From NCBI GenBank assembly GCA_020205615.1, contig CM035167.1:139700568-139764567 (forward strand): DNA of 64,000 bases, given 5' to 3'. Position 1 is the first letter of the stretch; every line of letters starts with the position of its first letter. Both the position numbers and the translations under genes were made by a program. Shown one piece after another: positions 1 through 10,080 of this stretch. This DNA comes from Panax quinquefolius (lineage: Eukaryota > Streptophyta > Magnoliopsida > Apiales > Araliaceae). The notes under the pieces are model-generated. The model searched no databases and was not told the origin of the DNA. It saw nothing but the letters and a program-made list of their open reading frames with translations.

Positions 1-133
1 AAACTCACAAATATATGTTGTTGTTGTATTTTGCACGACAATTGTTGTAATAAAGTTGTAGTTATTTTCTGTACCATGTATTTGGCGACTCAGAATGGGT
101 TGGATGGAATGGACCTATTTTGGGGTCGTTACA
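1..133 (+). mobile_element. 3' end of the 5' LTR of a Gypsy element cut by the window edge
   Basis: This stretch is nearly identical to the last ~130 bases of the LTR that ends at 3467, including the terminal run ending in GGGGTCGTTACA. A primer-binding site follows directly, so this is the end of the upstream LTR. The rest of that LTR lies outside the window. Confidence 0.9.
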
Positions 134-135
134 TT

Positions 136-147
136 TGGTATCAGAGC
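136..147 (+). other. Primer-binding site, initiator tRNA-Met type
   Basis: TGGTATCAGAGC lies two bases after the LTR end. It is complementary to the 3' end of plant initiator tRNA-Met, the usual primer of many Copia and Del/Tekay Gypsy elements. It fixes the orientation of the element as plus. Confidence 0.93.
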
Positions 148-1212
148 TTAGGGATATGATCTCTGGAGGAGATCAGGATTAGAACTAGGAGGGGAGAGAT
201 GAGTAAATCCTTCACTAGTGTGTCCTACCTAAGCTTAATTGTTGGTCGGTCATAATATATGGATATTATGCGATATGTTAATTTGTTTAATTAACCCTTT
301 TTATGGCGATGTTTGAGAATGGCAAATGAGAATGCTAACAATGGAGTGAATGACTTGTTGGGATACCTCTAATCACTAACCATGATAATGTGATGTCGAG
401 ACGAAGAAGGAATTAGAGATATCCATGTGGTGAGTGAAGAATTGATAGTTGCACCCAGAGATAATCGCAGAGGTAATAAATGGCGTGAGGAAGAAGAGGA
501 AGAAGAGATACACGAGGAGAGTTTATTAGAGGTATTATATGATCAAAATGTAGAATTTCAAAATCGTATTCATGAGTTAGAAGAAGCAGTCAAGAACGAC
601 AAAGTGATCGTGGAGTAAAAGGATGCAACAATTCAAGCTTGTGTTACGATATGTGATGCTTGAATGAAGCATTCTTTGGCGAGTATAAGATGATAAAGAT
701 GGATCTGGTGAAAGAAGAAAAAAAAAGCGAACGAGTGAGAATAAGTGATGTGGGTAAAAGCCACACGACACGTGGATATTGTGGAAAGAGATGTCCGATC
801 TAAGAAGGCTAAAATAGATGATATGAATTTCTCTTTTTGAAAGCAATTGGGAGTACTCGACATCGAAGTTTGAATTACCTGTATAGAAGCGGTCAACTGA
901 ATTTGATATGGATTGAAGATTGATGATTCGGATCATGAATCGGAGAATCTGAGAGAGGCGATTGAGGAGGAATATGCCTATAAAAAGTATGTTCCAACGG
1001 TAGTGATGACGCCAAATCTTGCCTGAGAATAAGTCAAACCGGGTAGTTCGAGAGATAGCGGTTGTCATGACTTCCCAACAAGTGAGGAACCCAAATGAAG
1101 TTATCACGAGAGATGAAAGAATGGAGAAATCATGATGACCCGGAGATAGAATCAAATGAAAGCAAGGTATTCTCAACTTTTCGAAATACCAGTACGTAAA
1201 TTTAGGGACGAA

Positions 1213-1230
1213 ATTTCATAAGGAGGAGAT
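1213..1230 (+). other. Polypurine tract
   Basis: The purine-rich stretch ending AAGGAGGAGAT abuts the TGTAAGACC start of the 3' LTR. It is the plus-strand primer site of the retrotransposon. The homologous tract of the chromovirus is at 44291-44311 on the minus strand. Confidence 0.85.
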
Positions 1231-3467
1231 TGTAAGACCGAATTTTATGAAATAAAATATTCAATTTTTCTTATAATTACAATTCAAAGAAATGGTTAAA
1301 TTGATAAAAAGTTAAAGTTAAGGGTGATATATGAAATTTTTCAAAAAATACGCAAGTGGTTATAAAATATTCATTGTTGCTTAGGGAATATTCGTTTGGT
1401 TGTGGAATATTCTTTATGTTGGAGAATATTAAATGCGATGGTGCGACCATTTGTGGGCCCATAAATGTAATAACCATGTTGGATGAAGAAAAAGTCAAAT
1501 TAAAGTTTTTATAAATAATTCACAGAAGTAGTTACTGAGTAACACCTTTTGGAATATCTGGTGGGTAAAGTCTTTAGAATACGCATTGTTGCAGCATGGC
1601 AAGAAGATACACTGTGATCAAGATATTTTTGAATTATTGATTCTTACGTAAGAAGCGGCACTACTTTCATTAATTGTTACGAAGAATTATTGTTCAATAT
1701 TTTATTGATTCAATAATTCTTTGCGTTGATATTTTATATTATTTGTTGTTTTAATAATTGTCCTTTACACAAAAGATTTTCCATTATCAGAGCAATAATT
1801 CATATTATCTAAATAATATTATTAGATAACATTATTAGCAATGTCTAGAAAGTTCTGTCTAAGGAGAGGTTTGGTCACCTAATTGTGCGCCAATAAAGAA
1901 AAATTCTTATTGGAAAGCCCCCTCTTTCCTGGGAACTGCCTGGTTACATTATTGTGATTCTGTAATATTATTTGTGAATAATTAATTATTGATTTATATG
2001 ATGAGGAAAATATTCATTTTATGTGGATATAGATGAAGAAAATTTTTTAAAGTGACAATTGTTGAAAATCGATATTTTATCTTTTCTGATAAAATAATAT
2101 TTTATTATTTTATTATAATATAATAATGATGATATTTTTACAATGAATGTGGGATATATAAGTATATGAGGAGGAGTATTTTTGTTACAAAAGTTGTTTA
2201 AAACATGTTAAACATGTCTGTGGGCCCATTTCTTGACTGAAATTTGATTATAGCTTGTAAAATCGTCCGTATGTGGATTTCGGTCAATTTCTGTTTGAAA
2301 TTTGGAAAAACTTTCTTCTGCAAAGTTGTAGAGAATTGAATTTCCTATAAAAAATCGTGAGATTTGAATTTTATGATAAAAGGGCTATTTATTATGAATT
2401 ATTGAAGTTCCGGAGTTCCGAAATAATTAATTTTTGAAGTTTTAATTATTTTTAATAAGAAAAACGTTTTTAACATTTTTGGAACTCATTTAACATGTGT
2501 TAGGATGGCTGATTTCAGATGCTAGGTGTGCGTAGGAAATTTATATAAATATATTATTAATTTATTAAATTTTTTACTTTGGTGTTCTAAGCATTTTCCT
2601 ATAAATAGGGTGCTTAGGTTAGAATTGAAAATCACACAAGAAACTGAAGTTTTCTCTCTATTTCTCTCTCTATTATATCGAGCGTATTTTGTGAGTATTT
2701 TAGTACTTCGAGTATTGCTATATGGTGCAAGTTCTTTCAGCACTATATCTAGTATTCCAGTCAGAAGTACTATTCTTTCTGAGGTAATACTAGTGTAGCT
2801 GGGTCGAGCAGGGGTAACAGGGGAATAGAACGGTGGTCATCATTTAGTATTTATATTTGTTGAATCAAATAGGGTGAGGCGAACCCAACGTTGGAAGGGT
2901 GTTTTGCCACTATCATACAAGATGTCTAATGACATATAACCTCGTATCATCATAAGACAAGGATGTGCTCATCCACTTGCTGAGTATATCTACCAGCACT
3001 ATCTATATGATCTTAGAGTCTATTTGAAATATAACTCTCAATTAGAGATAGTGGAGATAATGATATGTCAAGAAAAGACTCGCCATTGGGAAGAATATGA
3101 TAGTAATCTTCTCATTTTTCTTTGGGGTCTATTGGGTCAACCAAGGATAATTTTGTGGGTATATGATATCTATCATAACCTGTACGCACGGCCTCCCATG
3201 TATGAAGGTTTCATGAGCACTTCCCAAAGATTCTAATTTCTAAAATGCTTTTTAGTAGACTTTTATGTAAGGTGTCATGGTGACGTCTTATCCAAGTTGG
3301 TGTCCAGAGTCACAGCTTGGTATATTTTAGTATCAAACTCACAGATATATGTGTTTGTTGTATTTTGCACGACAATTGTTGTAATAAAGTTGTAGTTGTT
3401 TTCTGTACCATGTATTTGGCGACTCATAATGGGTTGGATGGAATGGACCTATTTTGGGGTCATTACA
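1231..3467 (+). mobile_element. 3' LTR (2,237 bp) of the non-autonomous Gypsy element
   Basis: The LTR begins TGTAAGACC and ends GGGGTCATTACA (TG...CA). Its last ~130 bases repeat positions 1-133. It carries its own promoter-like core, TATAAATA at 2600-2607, followed by a CT-rich leader. Related LTRs on the minus strand at 41719-44290 and 49058-51659 share the start, the TATAAATA box and the end. The right edge abuts Copia reverse-transcriptase coding sequence, so this element inserted into the Copia. AAGGC at 3468-3472 would be one copy of its 5-bp target duplication; the other lies left of the window. Confidence 0.92.
2600..2607 (+). promoter_or_regulatory. TATA box of the LTR promoter
   Basis: TATAAATA lies within CCTATAAATAGGG in the LTR. 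The same motif is conserved on the minus strand at about 42946 and about 50318 in the related LTRs. A pyrimidine-rich stretch with CTCTCTAT repeats follows ~50 bases downstream, as expected near a transcription start. Confidence 0.6.
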
Positions 3468-4855
3468 AAGGCTGTCTTCACATCAAACTGCTCTAATTCC
3501 AGATGATAGCTAGCCACCAATGCCAAAATAATCCTGATTGAGGTATGTCTCACCACCGGAGAAAACACCTCATCATAGTCAATTCCCTTCATCTGCGAGT
3601 ATCCCTTTGCTACCAGTCGAGCTTTAAACCGTTCCTTTTCCTTTTCTGATACAACATCCTTTTTCTTGTACACCCACTTGCACCCCACTGGTTTCTTTCC
3701 CTCAGGTAATTCTGACAATTCCCAAGTCTTGTTTTTCTTCAACGACTCCATCTCCTCCACCATGGCCTCCATCCATCTTTCCATTTCAGAACTAGCAATA
3801 GCTTCCTGAAACGTGGACGGGTCCTCACTAGTAGTAGATAGAGCATATGCAACCATATCCTCAAACCTGTACCACTCCGGTGGTTTGATAGTGCGTTTGG
3901 GTCTCCTTGCGGCAATGCTTTCGTCCTGCTGCTCCTGATTTTCCTGTTCCACTGGTGGTAAATTTCCTGTGTCATTACTTTCCCGTTCAATTTGAACTTC
4001 CTGCTGCAGATTGCCGGTTACACCACCAACCTCGATTTTCTGACCTTCCTGTTGTGTCTTAACCATGGAAGCCTCATCAAAAACCACATCTCTACTGATT
4101 ACTACCTTCTTTGAATTCGGATCCCAGAGCTTGTACCCCTTTACACCTTTCTTATACCCAAGAAAGATACACTGTTTGGACTTGGCATCAAGCTTTGATC
4201 TCTCATCACCCGGAACGTGAACGTAGGCTGGACATCCTAAGATCCTCATACTCGAGTAGTCTATCTCCTTACCTGTCCACACCTCTTGTGCTGCTTTATT
4301 ACCCAGAGCAGTACTCGGCGACCTGTTTATCAAATAAACTGCCATACTCACTGCCTCTGCCCAGAAATCCTTCGAAATCGCCGCATTTAATCTCATGCAC
4401 CGTGCCCGCTCTGCAATAGTTCTGTTCATTCTCTCTGCCACTCCGTTTTGCTGTGGAGTTTTCCTGACAGTCCAGTGACGTTGTATCCCGTGCTCTTCAC
4501 AAAACTTCACAAATGGCTCGTACTTGTACTCTGTCCCATTATCTGACCTGAGGCACTTAATTCTTTTCCCTGTTTGATTTTTCACTTCAGCTTTCCACAC
4601 CCTGAACTTATCGAAGACCTCAGACTTGTGTCGCATGAAGTACACCCAAACCTTTCTCGAAAAGTCATCGATGAAAGTCAAGAAATACAGCGATCCCGCT
4701 TTCGAAGCTACTCTCACTGGCCCCCATACATCAGAATGCACATAGTCAAGTTTCCCATTCGTTTTGTTCACTGCACTCTTAAACTTTACCTTACACTGTT
4801 TTCCTAAGACACAAAACTTGCAGAAGTCTAACTTGCACGCCTTTATCCCTTTCAA
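3468..4855 (-). pseudogene. Copia pol fragment: pre-integrase, integrase core, start of reverse transcriptase
   Basis: The frame is open for about 460 codons. Numbering from the Met at 4855, it starts in the pre-integrase zinc region (a CKFC motif near residue 12). The integrase DDE triad is intact: Asp42 in HSDVWGP, Asp105 in RSDNGTEY and Glu141 in QQNGVAERMNRT, a canonical DD35E spacing. A variable linker follows, then the start of the Copia reverse transcriptase (WVYKKK ... RLVAKGY ... GIDYDEVFSPV ... EQFDVKTAF). Coding ends there because the Gypsy LTR interrupts it; the last residues come from LTR sequence. Upstream (4856-5557) the frame is broken, so this is a decayed part of a polyprotein and not a gene with its own start. 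The core is well preserved, so the decay is moderate. Confidence 0.92.
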
Positions 4856-5557
4856 AGATTTCTCCTATGTAATTCCAAAGATCCCACGCTTCTCCCATAC
4901 GCCTAACCGCATATGCCATAGTGTAGTATCATCAATATTTTCCATTTGTAGTGGCAAAGTAGACTCCACCTACAACTGTACTCCTATCATCCGATAGATA
5001 TTCCTGCTAACCTTAGAACCTTTCATTATTACCAGGCACCTTTGTCACTCTCACGGGCTCCACCACTCGTTTTGAACTCACGACCATTGTAGTCTAGAGT
5101 TCCCATGAAATCAAATTCTTCCTTAAACACGGAATATGCCTCACCTCACCAGAGTTCTTACAACACCATCGAACATCCTTATCTTCACCGTACTATCACA
5201 ATGACGTTGCCTGAAGCATCGTTACCCATTAGAACTGTCCCTACACAGCTTCACCGACTCTTAGGTGTCAAACCACTCCTGTTAGGTGACATGTGAAGCG
5301 AACATGTCAATCCAAAATCCATGAGTCTGTCACGTCCGTGTTTGTTGACACTGACAACATATCTCCATCATCCGATGATTCCTCCAAGACGTTTGCCGAT
5401 TTTGTAGATTCAGTTTGTTTCCCTCTTCCTTCACCCTTATTCTTATATGGACAATCCCTTTTGAAGTGCCCTGTCTCGCGACATCTAAAACACTTACCCT
5501 CCTTTGCCTAGAGTCTTGCCCTCGACTTAGATTTCCATCAAGGCCCCCGGTTTCCCT
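4856..5557 (-). pseudogene. Degenerate Copia zinc knuckle and protease region
   Basis: A minus-strand CX2CX4HX4C knuckle (KCFRCRETGHFKRDCP) is readable at about 5450-5510, just after gag. The following ~500 bases sit where the aspartic protease and pre-integrase should be, but stops and frameshifts break every frame and I cannot point to an intact DTG active site. Confidence 0.6.
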
Positions 5558-6193
5558 CTATCCGATTTTTTCGCCACGTTGCTCTCCACCTTTTACCATC
5601 AACCCTTCACCCGAAATACCCTCGGATTGTTGTTTTCGCTGGTTAAACATTAGTAGAGCAGAAGTGACTTCTTCCAATTTCAGAGTTTGTTTTTCCCATA
5701 AGAGGGTCGTCACAAGATTTTCCATGGAGCCCGGTAGAGAACACAATAACATCAACGTCTGGTCTTCTTCCTCGAATTTCACTTCAGTCCTTAGCAAGTC
5801 ACTAATTGTTTGATTGAACATGTGAATATGTTGAATAAGTTCCGAACCTTCAATCATCTTTAGCCCAAACAGCTTTTGTTTCAGAAATAATTTATTCGTC
5901 AACGACTTTGACATATACCTGGATTCCAGTTTACTCCATACACCCGATGGCGATTCATCACTGATCACGTGATACATAACCTCGTCTGCTAGACACAAAT
6001 GAATTGTACTTACCGCCTTCGCTTCGAGTTCATCCCAGTCATCCGTCGTCATAGAATCCGATTTCTTCTTTAACGCCTTTACCAATCCTTGTTGCACCAA
6101 CAGATCCTTTAACCTCTGTTGCCATAGCCCAAAATTCTCAGTCCCATCAAACTTCATCACATCAAACTTTGTTACCGATGAGTTTGATGACAT
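5558..6193 (-). CDS. Copia gag (UBN2-type) open reading frame
   Basis: This is about 210 codons of Copia gag, the capsid-like protein that packages element RNA. Recognisable landmarks are KFDGTENFGLWQQRL near the start, WSKLESRYMSKSLTNKLFLK in the middle and LPGSMENLVTTLL near the end, all typical of the gag-polypeptide/UBN2 family. The first ATG is at 6193; a longer frame would need the GTG at 6202. It starts 23 bases after the primer-binding site. The frame ends at 5558, shortly before the zinc knuckle, so the original gag-pol frame has been broken. Confidence 0.85.
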   Translation of the reverse strand: MSSNSSVTKFDVMKFDGTENFGLWQQRLKDLLVQQGLVKALKKKSDSMTTDDWDELEAKAVSTIHLCLADEVMYHVISDESPSGVWSKLESRYMSKSLTNKLFLKQKLFGLKMIEGSELIQHIHMFNQTISDLLRTEVKFEEEDQTLMLLCSLPGSMENLVTTLLWEKQTLKLEEVTSALLMFNQRKQQSEGISGEGLMVKGGEQRGEKIG

Positions 6194-6215
6194 CGTTACC
6201 ACGTGTTAAACCTAT

Positions 6216-6227
6216 GCTCTGATACCA
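6216..6227 (-). other. Copia primer-binding site
   Basis: On the minus strand this reads TGGTATCAGAGC, complementary to initiator tRNA-Met. It lies three bases inside the 5' LTR boundary. Confidence 0.92.
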
Positions 6228-6230
6228 ATT

Positions 6231-6825
6231 TGTTAGAAATAATAGGATCACACATGCACACAAACGATAAAGAATTAAGAAGAACACAAGAGATTTACGT
6301 GGTTCCCCAATTTGGGTACTACACAAAGCATGACTTATTGTTTATCGATGATTCCTTGGTTACATAGGGCTTTACAATAGATAAGATATATACCTACTAA
6401 TCTATTCCAACCCTACTTCATATTATGGTCAATTACCCATAATACCCAATACAATTAACAATTAAGAAAATCGAGTTACTGAAAGCCTTGTGTGGCAAAA
6501 ATTGCTCACAGATATACCACAGTAGCAAGGCTTACTAACCCAGAGCTTCTTCATCCAGCATACCAAGGCCCAGATCAGTATACTGTAGTAGCGCCCGTCT
6601 TACTTTGTCCAAAGTCCTCTACAGTAAGGCAAGTGCCTTGAATATCAACCAAAGCTGACCCAGTAGCCCGTACCACATGGTATAGATACCATACCTCGGT
6701 GTGTGCCCAAGACTTCTCGAGACGTTCGATGTAACCTCGAAAGTCGCGTTTCGCTTCCGCTCCACTACACTCCACACTAGCCCTTTTCCAGTGGCTTCTT
6801 TATTATAAGTCACAAGTTCCCAACA
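6231..6825 (-). mobile_element. Copia 5' LTR (595 bp)
   Basis: On the minus strand it starts TGTTGGGAACT and ends TTTCTAACA (TG...CA). It is placed exactly by the adjacent primer-binding site. AATCT (6826-6830) would be its target duplication; the partner copy is off the window. Confidence 0.8.
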
Positions 6826-7554
6826 AATCTGAAACTTTTCATTTTAACACTGACCGCTTCTGAAGACTCGTGGCTTCCAATTCTAGAAGAATTTTTTCTT
6901 GCAGCTTGTTTGAGGGTTTATGCTCCATAGTGTTTAATAGGGACGACTGATCACTTCGCCATTAGATCTGTACTTTGTTACTACTTTTCCTGTTGTAATA
7001 AGATCTGTACTTTTGATTGATTGTTATTATTTTTGAAGCTTTGATTTGTTTACTTAGTTGAAAGAAGGTTGTGACAATTTTACCCTCCATTATATCTAAA
7101 TTATTTAATCAATAAATAAAATATTATTTTTTTCATTACAACTCAGCTGACTAATGCCCCATCAGATATCCACGTCAGCAATTTCTGATGTGGCAGGCTC
7201 AATTTATTGTAATTGAAAAATTTTAATAGTTTAATCATCTAATTGAAATGTGGATCACCGAAGTGGAATATGGCCTATAGTTTAGGATAGTAAATTATAT
7301 TTAAGCTTTAAAACAATAATTGACCGGCCAACGGTGATTAGTCCATTTTTTTTTATTATCTTTTAGAAAATGTATAGTATTTATTTCAACTAGAATTTTT
7401 ACAGAATACAGTAATTTTGGTATAATTTAGATATATATACGAAACAAGATTGTACCGTCACCGTCACCATTGCATTCTGTACAGTGTACCCAAATTACAG
7501 TAAATCACTGTGTAAAATTTTTAATTAGAATAAATAATATATTTTTTTTAAAAG
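6826..7554. other. AT-rich intergenic sequence, nothing recognised
   Basis: No coding frame, repeat end or RNA gene could be supported here. The sequence is AT-rich with short homopolymers. Confidence 0.6.
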
Positions 7555-7765
7555 ATACTCCCTCCATTCCTAAATAAGTGACATTTTAGAAGAAAAAATT
7601 TGTTCCAAATTATTTATCGTTTACAACTTTCTAAGAGAATAAATTATTTACTTTCCTATATTACCCTTACATTCTCTCATTGTCCCAAAAAATTCTCACT
7701 CTTAGTATTAAAGACTGTTGACTTTCATGATATACTTTAATTTACTACAGTATTTTGGGGTCCTT
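7555..7765. mobile_element. One-ended Stowaway-like MITE remnant
   Basis: It begins TACTCCCTCCATTCC, the Stowaway (Tc1/mariner) terminal motif next to TA. About 100 internal bases (TTATCGTTTACAAC ... TATATTACCC) match the MITE at 31936-32386. No matching right terminus is visible, so the right end seems to be lost. Confidence 0.55.
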
Positions 7766-8199
7766 CACATCCACTTTTTTTGGCTAAACTGTATTAAAAA
7801 AAAGTAGAAAGGCATGGGAAACTTCAATTATAATATAGCATAAACATAATATGTCCTACGATGTCATGATTATAAAATATTACAAGACCAAATTACAAAC
7901 TAGAAGAAACTATCTAAACATTTATGAGACGGAAACTATCTAAACAGCCATAGGCCTAACTAGAATCAGAACCCTCAATAGGCCTAGCAGCAACATAACC
8001 AGCAGCCACAAAAACAGAATTAGCAGCAAGACATTAGCATCAGCAAGCACAGCCTAACAAACAACAAACTCAGCAGAAGCAGAACCAACCAGCAGCAGTA
8101 ACAAATAACAGAGGCAAAACATGGCAACAAACAGAACAACCCCAACCACATGGCAACAAACATAAATAGTTCATACCCAAAACCAAAACAAACTCAAGA

Positions 8200-8590
8200 T
8201 TACAAGACCAAATGCCTAAAACAAGATCTAGACTTTACTTTTAGAAACTTCATGTGAGTATGCAGTTTATATTTTAAAATATGCATAATGTCAGCTACAA
8301 TAGTCCTAACAGGTATAGAACGATCAGAATGTAATCGAGCATTCCTCTCTTGCCAAATGTAATAAACCACAGCAGCAAAACCCAGCTTAAGTTGCAAAAC
8401 CTTGAGCCAGAGCATGAAATAATATAAGTAATGGAAGACCATCTCCAATTAAACCCCCCTCCAGCCACAATGCCTAAGCACTTGACCTAACACTTGAAAG
8501 GAGTAAGTGCAGTTGAAAAACAGATGATTAAAATTTTCCGTGTGCAACTTTACAGAGAACACATGTATCATTAAGGTCAATGCCAACTAT
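8200..8590 (-). pseudogene. 3' end of an L1-type LINE (zf-RVT region)
   Basis: On the minus strand 8448-8200 encodes LGFAAVVYYIWQERNARLH, the typical C-terminal segment of plant LINE reverse transcriptases (zf-RVT domain). Just upstream another frame reads HTENFNHLFFNCTYS, the conserved His-Leu-Phe-Phe-x-Cys part of the same zinc-finger region. The two parts lie in different frames and there is no polymerase core, so this is a 5'-truncated, decayed copy, as is usual for LINEs. The A- and CAG-rich 7980-8170 stretch may be its 3' tail. Confidence 0.75.
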
Positions 8591-8820
8591 ATATATATAT
8601 ATATATACACGCCAAATTTAGAAACTTTTTCCATCACTAGATTATACATACTTATATTTGCAAAGTTAGTCGTCCATCGTTTCACGCAATTTAGATCAGA
8701 GGAGGATAGTAGCCCTTTGGAGGTGGGCTGTATAAAGTGCAACACAAACAATATTAAAAAAGCATGAAATGGACTAAAACAATGCTACCTTAACCTACCT
8801 CACAACTAAATCACACCATC
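8591..8820. other. Short (TA)n tract and 3' flank of the subtilase gene
   Basis: A (TA)n run lies at 8588-8607. The rest is the region downstream of the subtilase stop codon. No clear polyadenylation signal could be chosen with confidence. Confidence 0.4.
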
Positions 8821-10023
8821 TTACAGTTGTGTCCAGGCAAAAGAAACTGGGCTGCTGACTTGAAGATGTTGAGCATTATTATTCCAGGTGATTGACCCGA
8901 ATGCGCTTCTCCCCGCTTGTTTCATGCCCTTTTTGGAAACAAATGTAACTGTGTATCGCAGCTTATCTCCTACATGTTTGAATAAAAGCTTTGTGGGATT
9001 CACAGTCACCGTAACTGCAGATGGAGCATTCACAGCAACCTCGTACTCGGATCCTGCATCTCCCACATTTGTCAATTCACGAGTGTAGCGTACAACTCTT
9101 GACTTCACGAAAAGGACCGAGAAGGATGGATAGTTCAGCTGGCCGGGGTCGGAGAATTTCTTGGAGCACGTGACATTTGGATGCTTGACAATGGTTTTTA
9201 TATGATCAATAGTGTAGTCCAAGGAGCAAAGGAATGCAATGTAGTCCTTTGATGACAAGTCGTACACAAGGCCCGGGGAGATGGCCTTGTGAGGGTCAAC
9301 GTGGCCGGATCCATGTGCCCACGGATTGGAGAATGCGCCTCCGGCTGCATCGCGGAGCAGGGATCTGGTGTTGTCTCGTGTGTAGGCAGTGGTCATTAGA
9401 GCCGATTTGATTGCGCTTGGGCTCCATTCTGGATGTGCTGCTTTGAGCAGTGCTGCTAGCCCACTAATATGTGGGCAGGACATTGATGTACCTATACATA
9501 TATTATTTATTACCATAATAGCAAAGTTAGAGAGGTTGCAAAAAAAATCCAAACATAAAATAATGTGTATGATCGATCAATGCCAACAGCAAAACAATGT
9601 GTTAATAATAGCGGAGGTCAAAATCAGAAAGTACAACCCATGTCTATTTCAGCCACTAGCTTTGGTAATCATGCATAATCTTTGTGTGTGGTGTGTGGGG
9701 GTGTGGGGTGGTGGGGGTGGTGGGGGGAGGGTGGTCAGCCCACTAAAATTGGGGAAGTGTAAATTGAATGTAGTGTATGTGTATATATTGTCATTGGAGT
9801 AGTAGTTGTAGGAGCGAGTTCTTTTAGCATGTTAATGTACCACATACTAAAGTGATGTATCCATTATATCCCAATACTCTAAAGTGATGTATCAATATAG
9901 TGTATGTATGGGTTTCAATATTATTGTCATTGGGCTTTTTTCTTGGAGACCATACTCTAAAGTGATGTATCCATTATATCCCACCTTTCATGGGATGGGA
10001 AAGAGTAGTGGCAAATCCACTAC

Positions 10024-10080
<57 letters not shown>

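Larger units (their letters stand above)
134..1230 (+). mobile_element. Short internal region of a non-autonomous Gypsy element (LARD-like)
   Basis: Only about 1.1 kb lies between the primer-binding site and the polypurine tract, against several kb in an autonomous element. No protease, reverse transcriptase or integrase motif is visible. The one sizeable open stretch, 427-618, opens with GTG and encodes an acidic, glutamate-rich, coiled-coil-like peptide of 63 residues. It may be a gag remnant but I cannot assign it. The last ~80 bases, just before the polypurine tract, resemble the matching part of the autonomous chromovirus at about 44300-44380 (minus). The element therefore shares replication signals with that family and presumably depended on proteins supplied by a relative. 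Confidence 0.75.
3468..6825 (-). mobile_element. Ty1/Copia retrotransposon, truncated by a Gypsy insertion
   Basis: Read on the minus strand, the order is 5' LTR (6231-6825), primer-binding site (6216-6227), gag, zinc knuckle, degenerate protease, integrase and the start of reverse transcriptase. The coding sequence stops abruptly at 3468 where the Gypsy LTR begins. The rest of the reverse transcriptase, the RNase H and the 3' LTR should lie left of the window. Gag before integrase before reverse transcriptase is the diagnostic Copia order. Confidence 0.93.

Noticed and set aside
577..1176. 199-residue minus-strand frame in the non-autonomous Gypsy interior
   Set aside because: Antisense to the element, no recognisable motif and composition of random AT-rich translation.
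4111..4419. Plus-strand frames across the Copia pol region
   Set aside because: They are shadows of the minus-strand integrase, whose catalytic motifs are clear.
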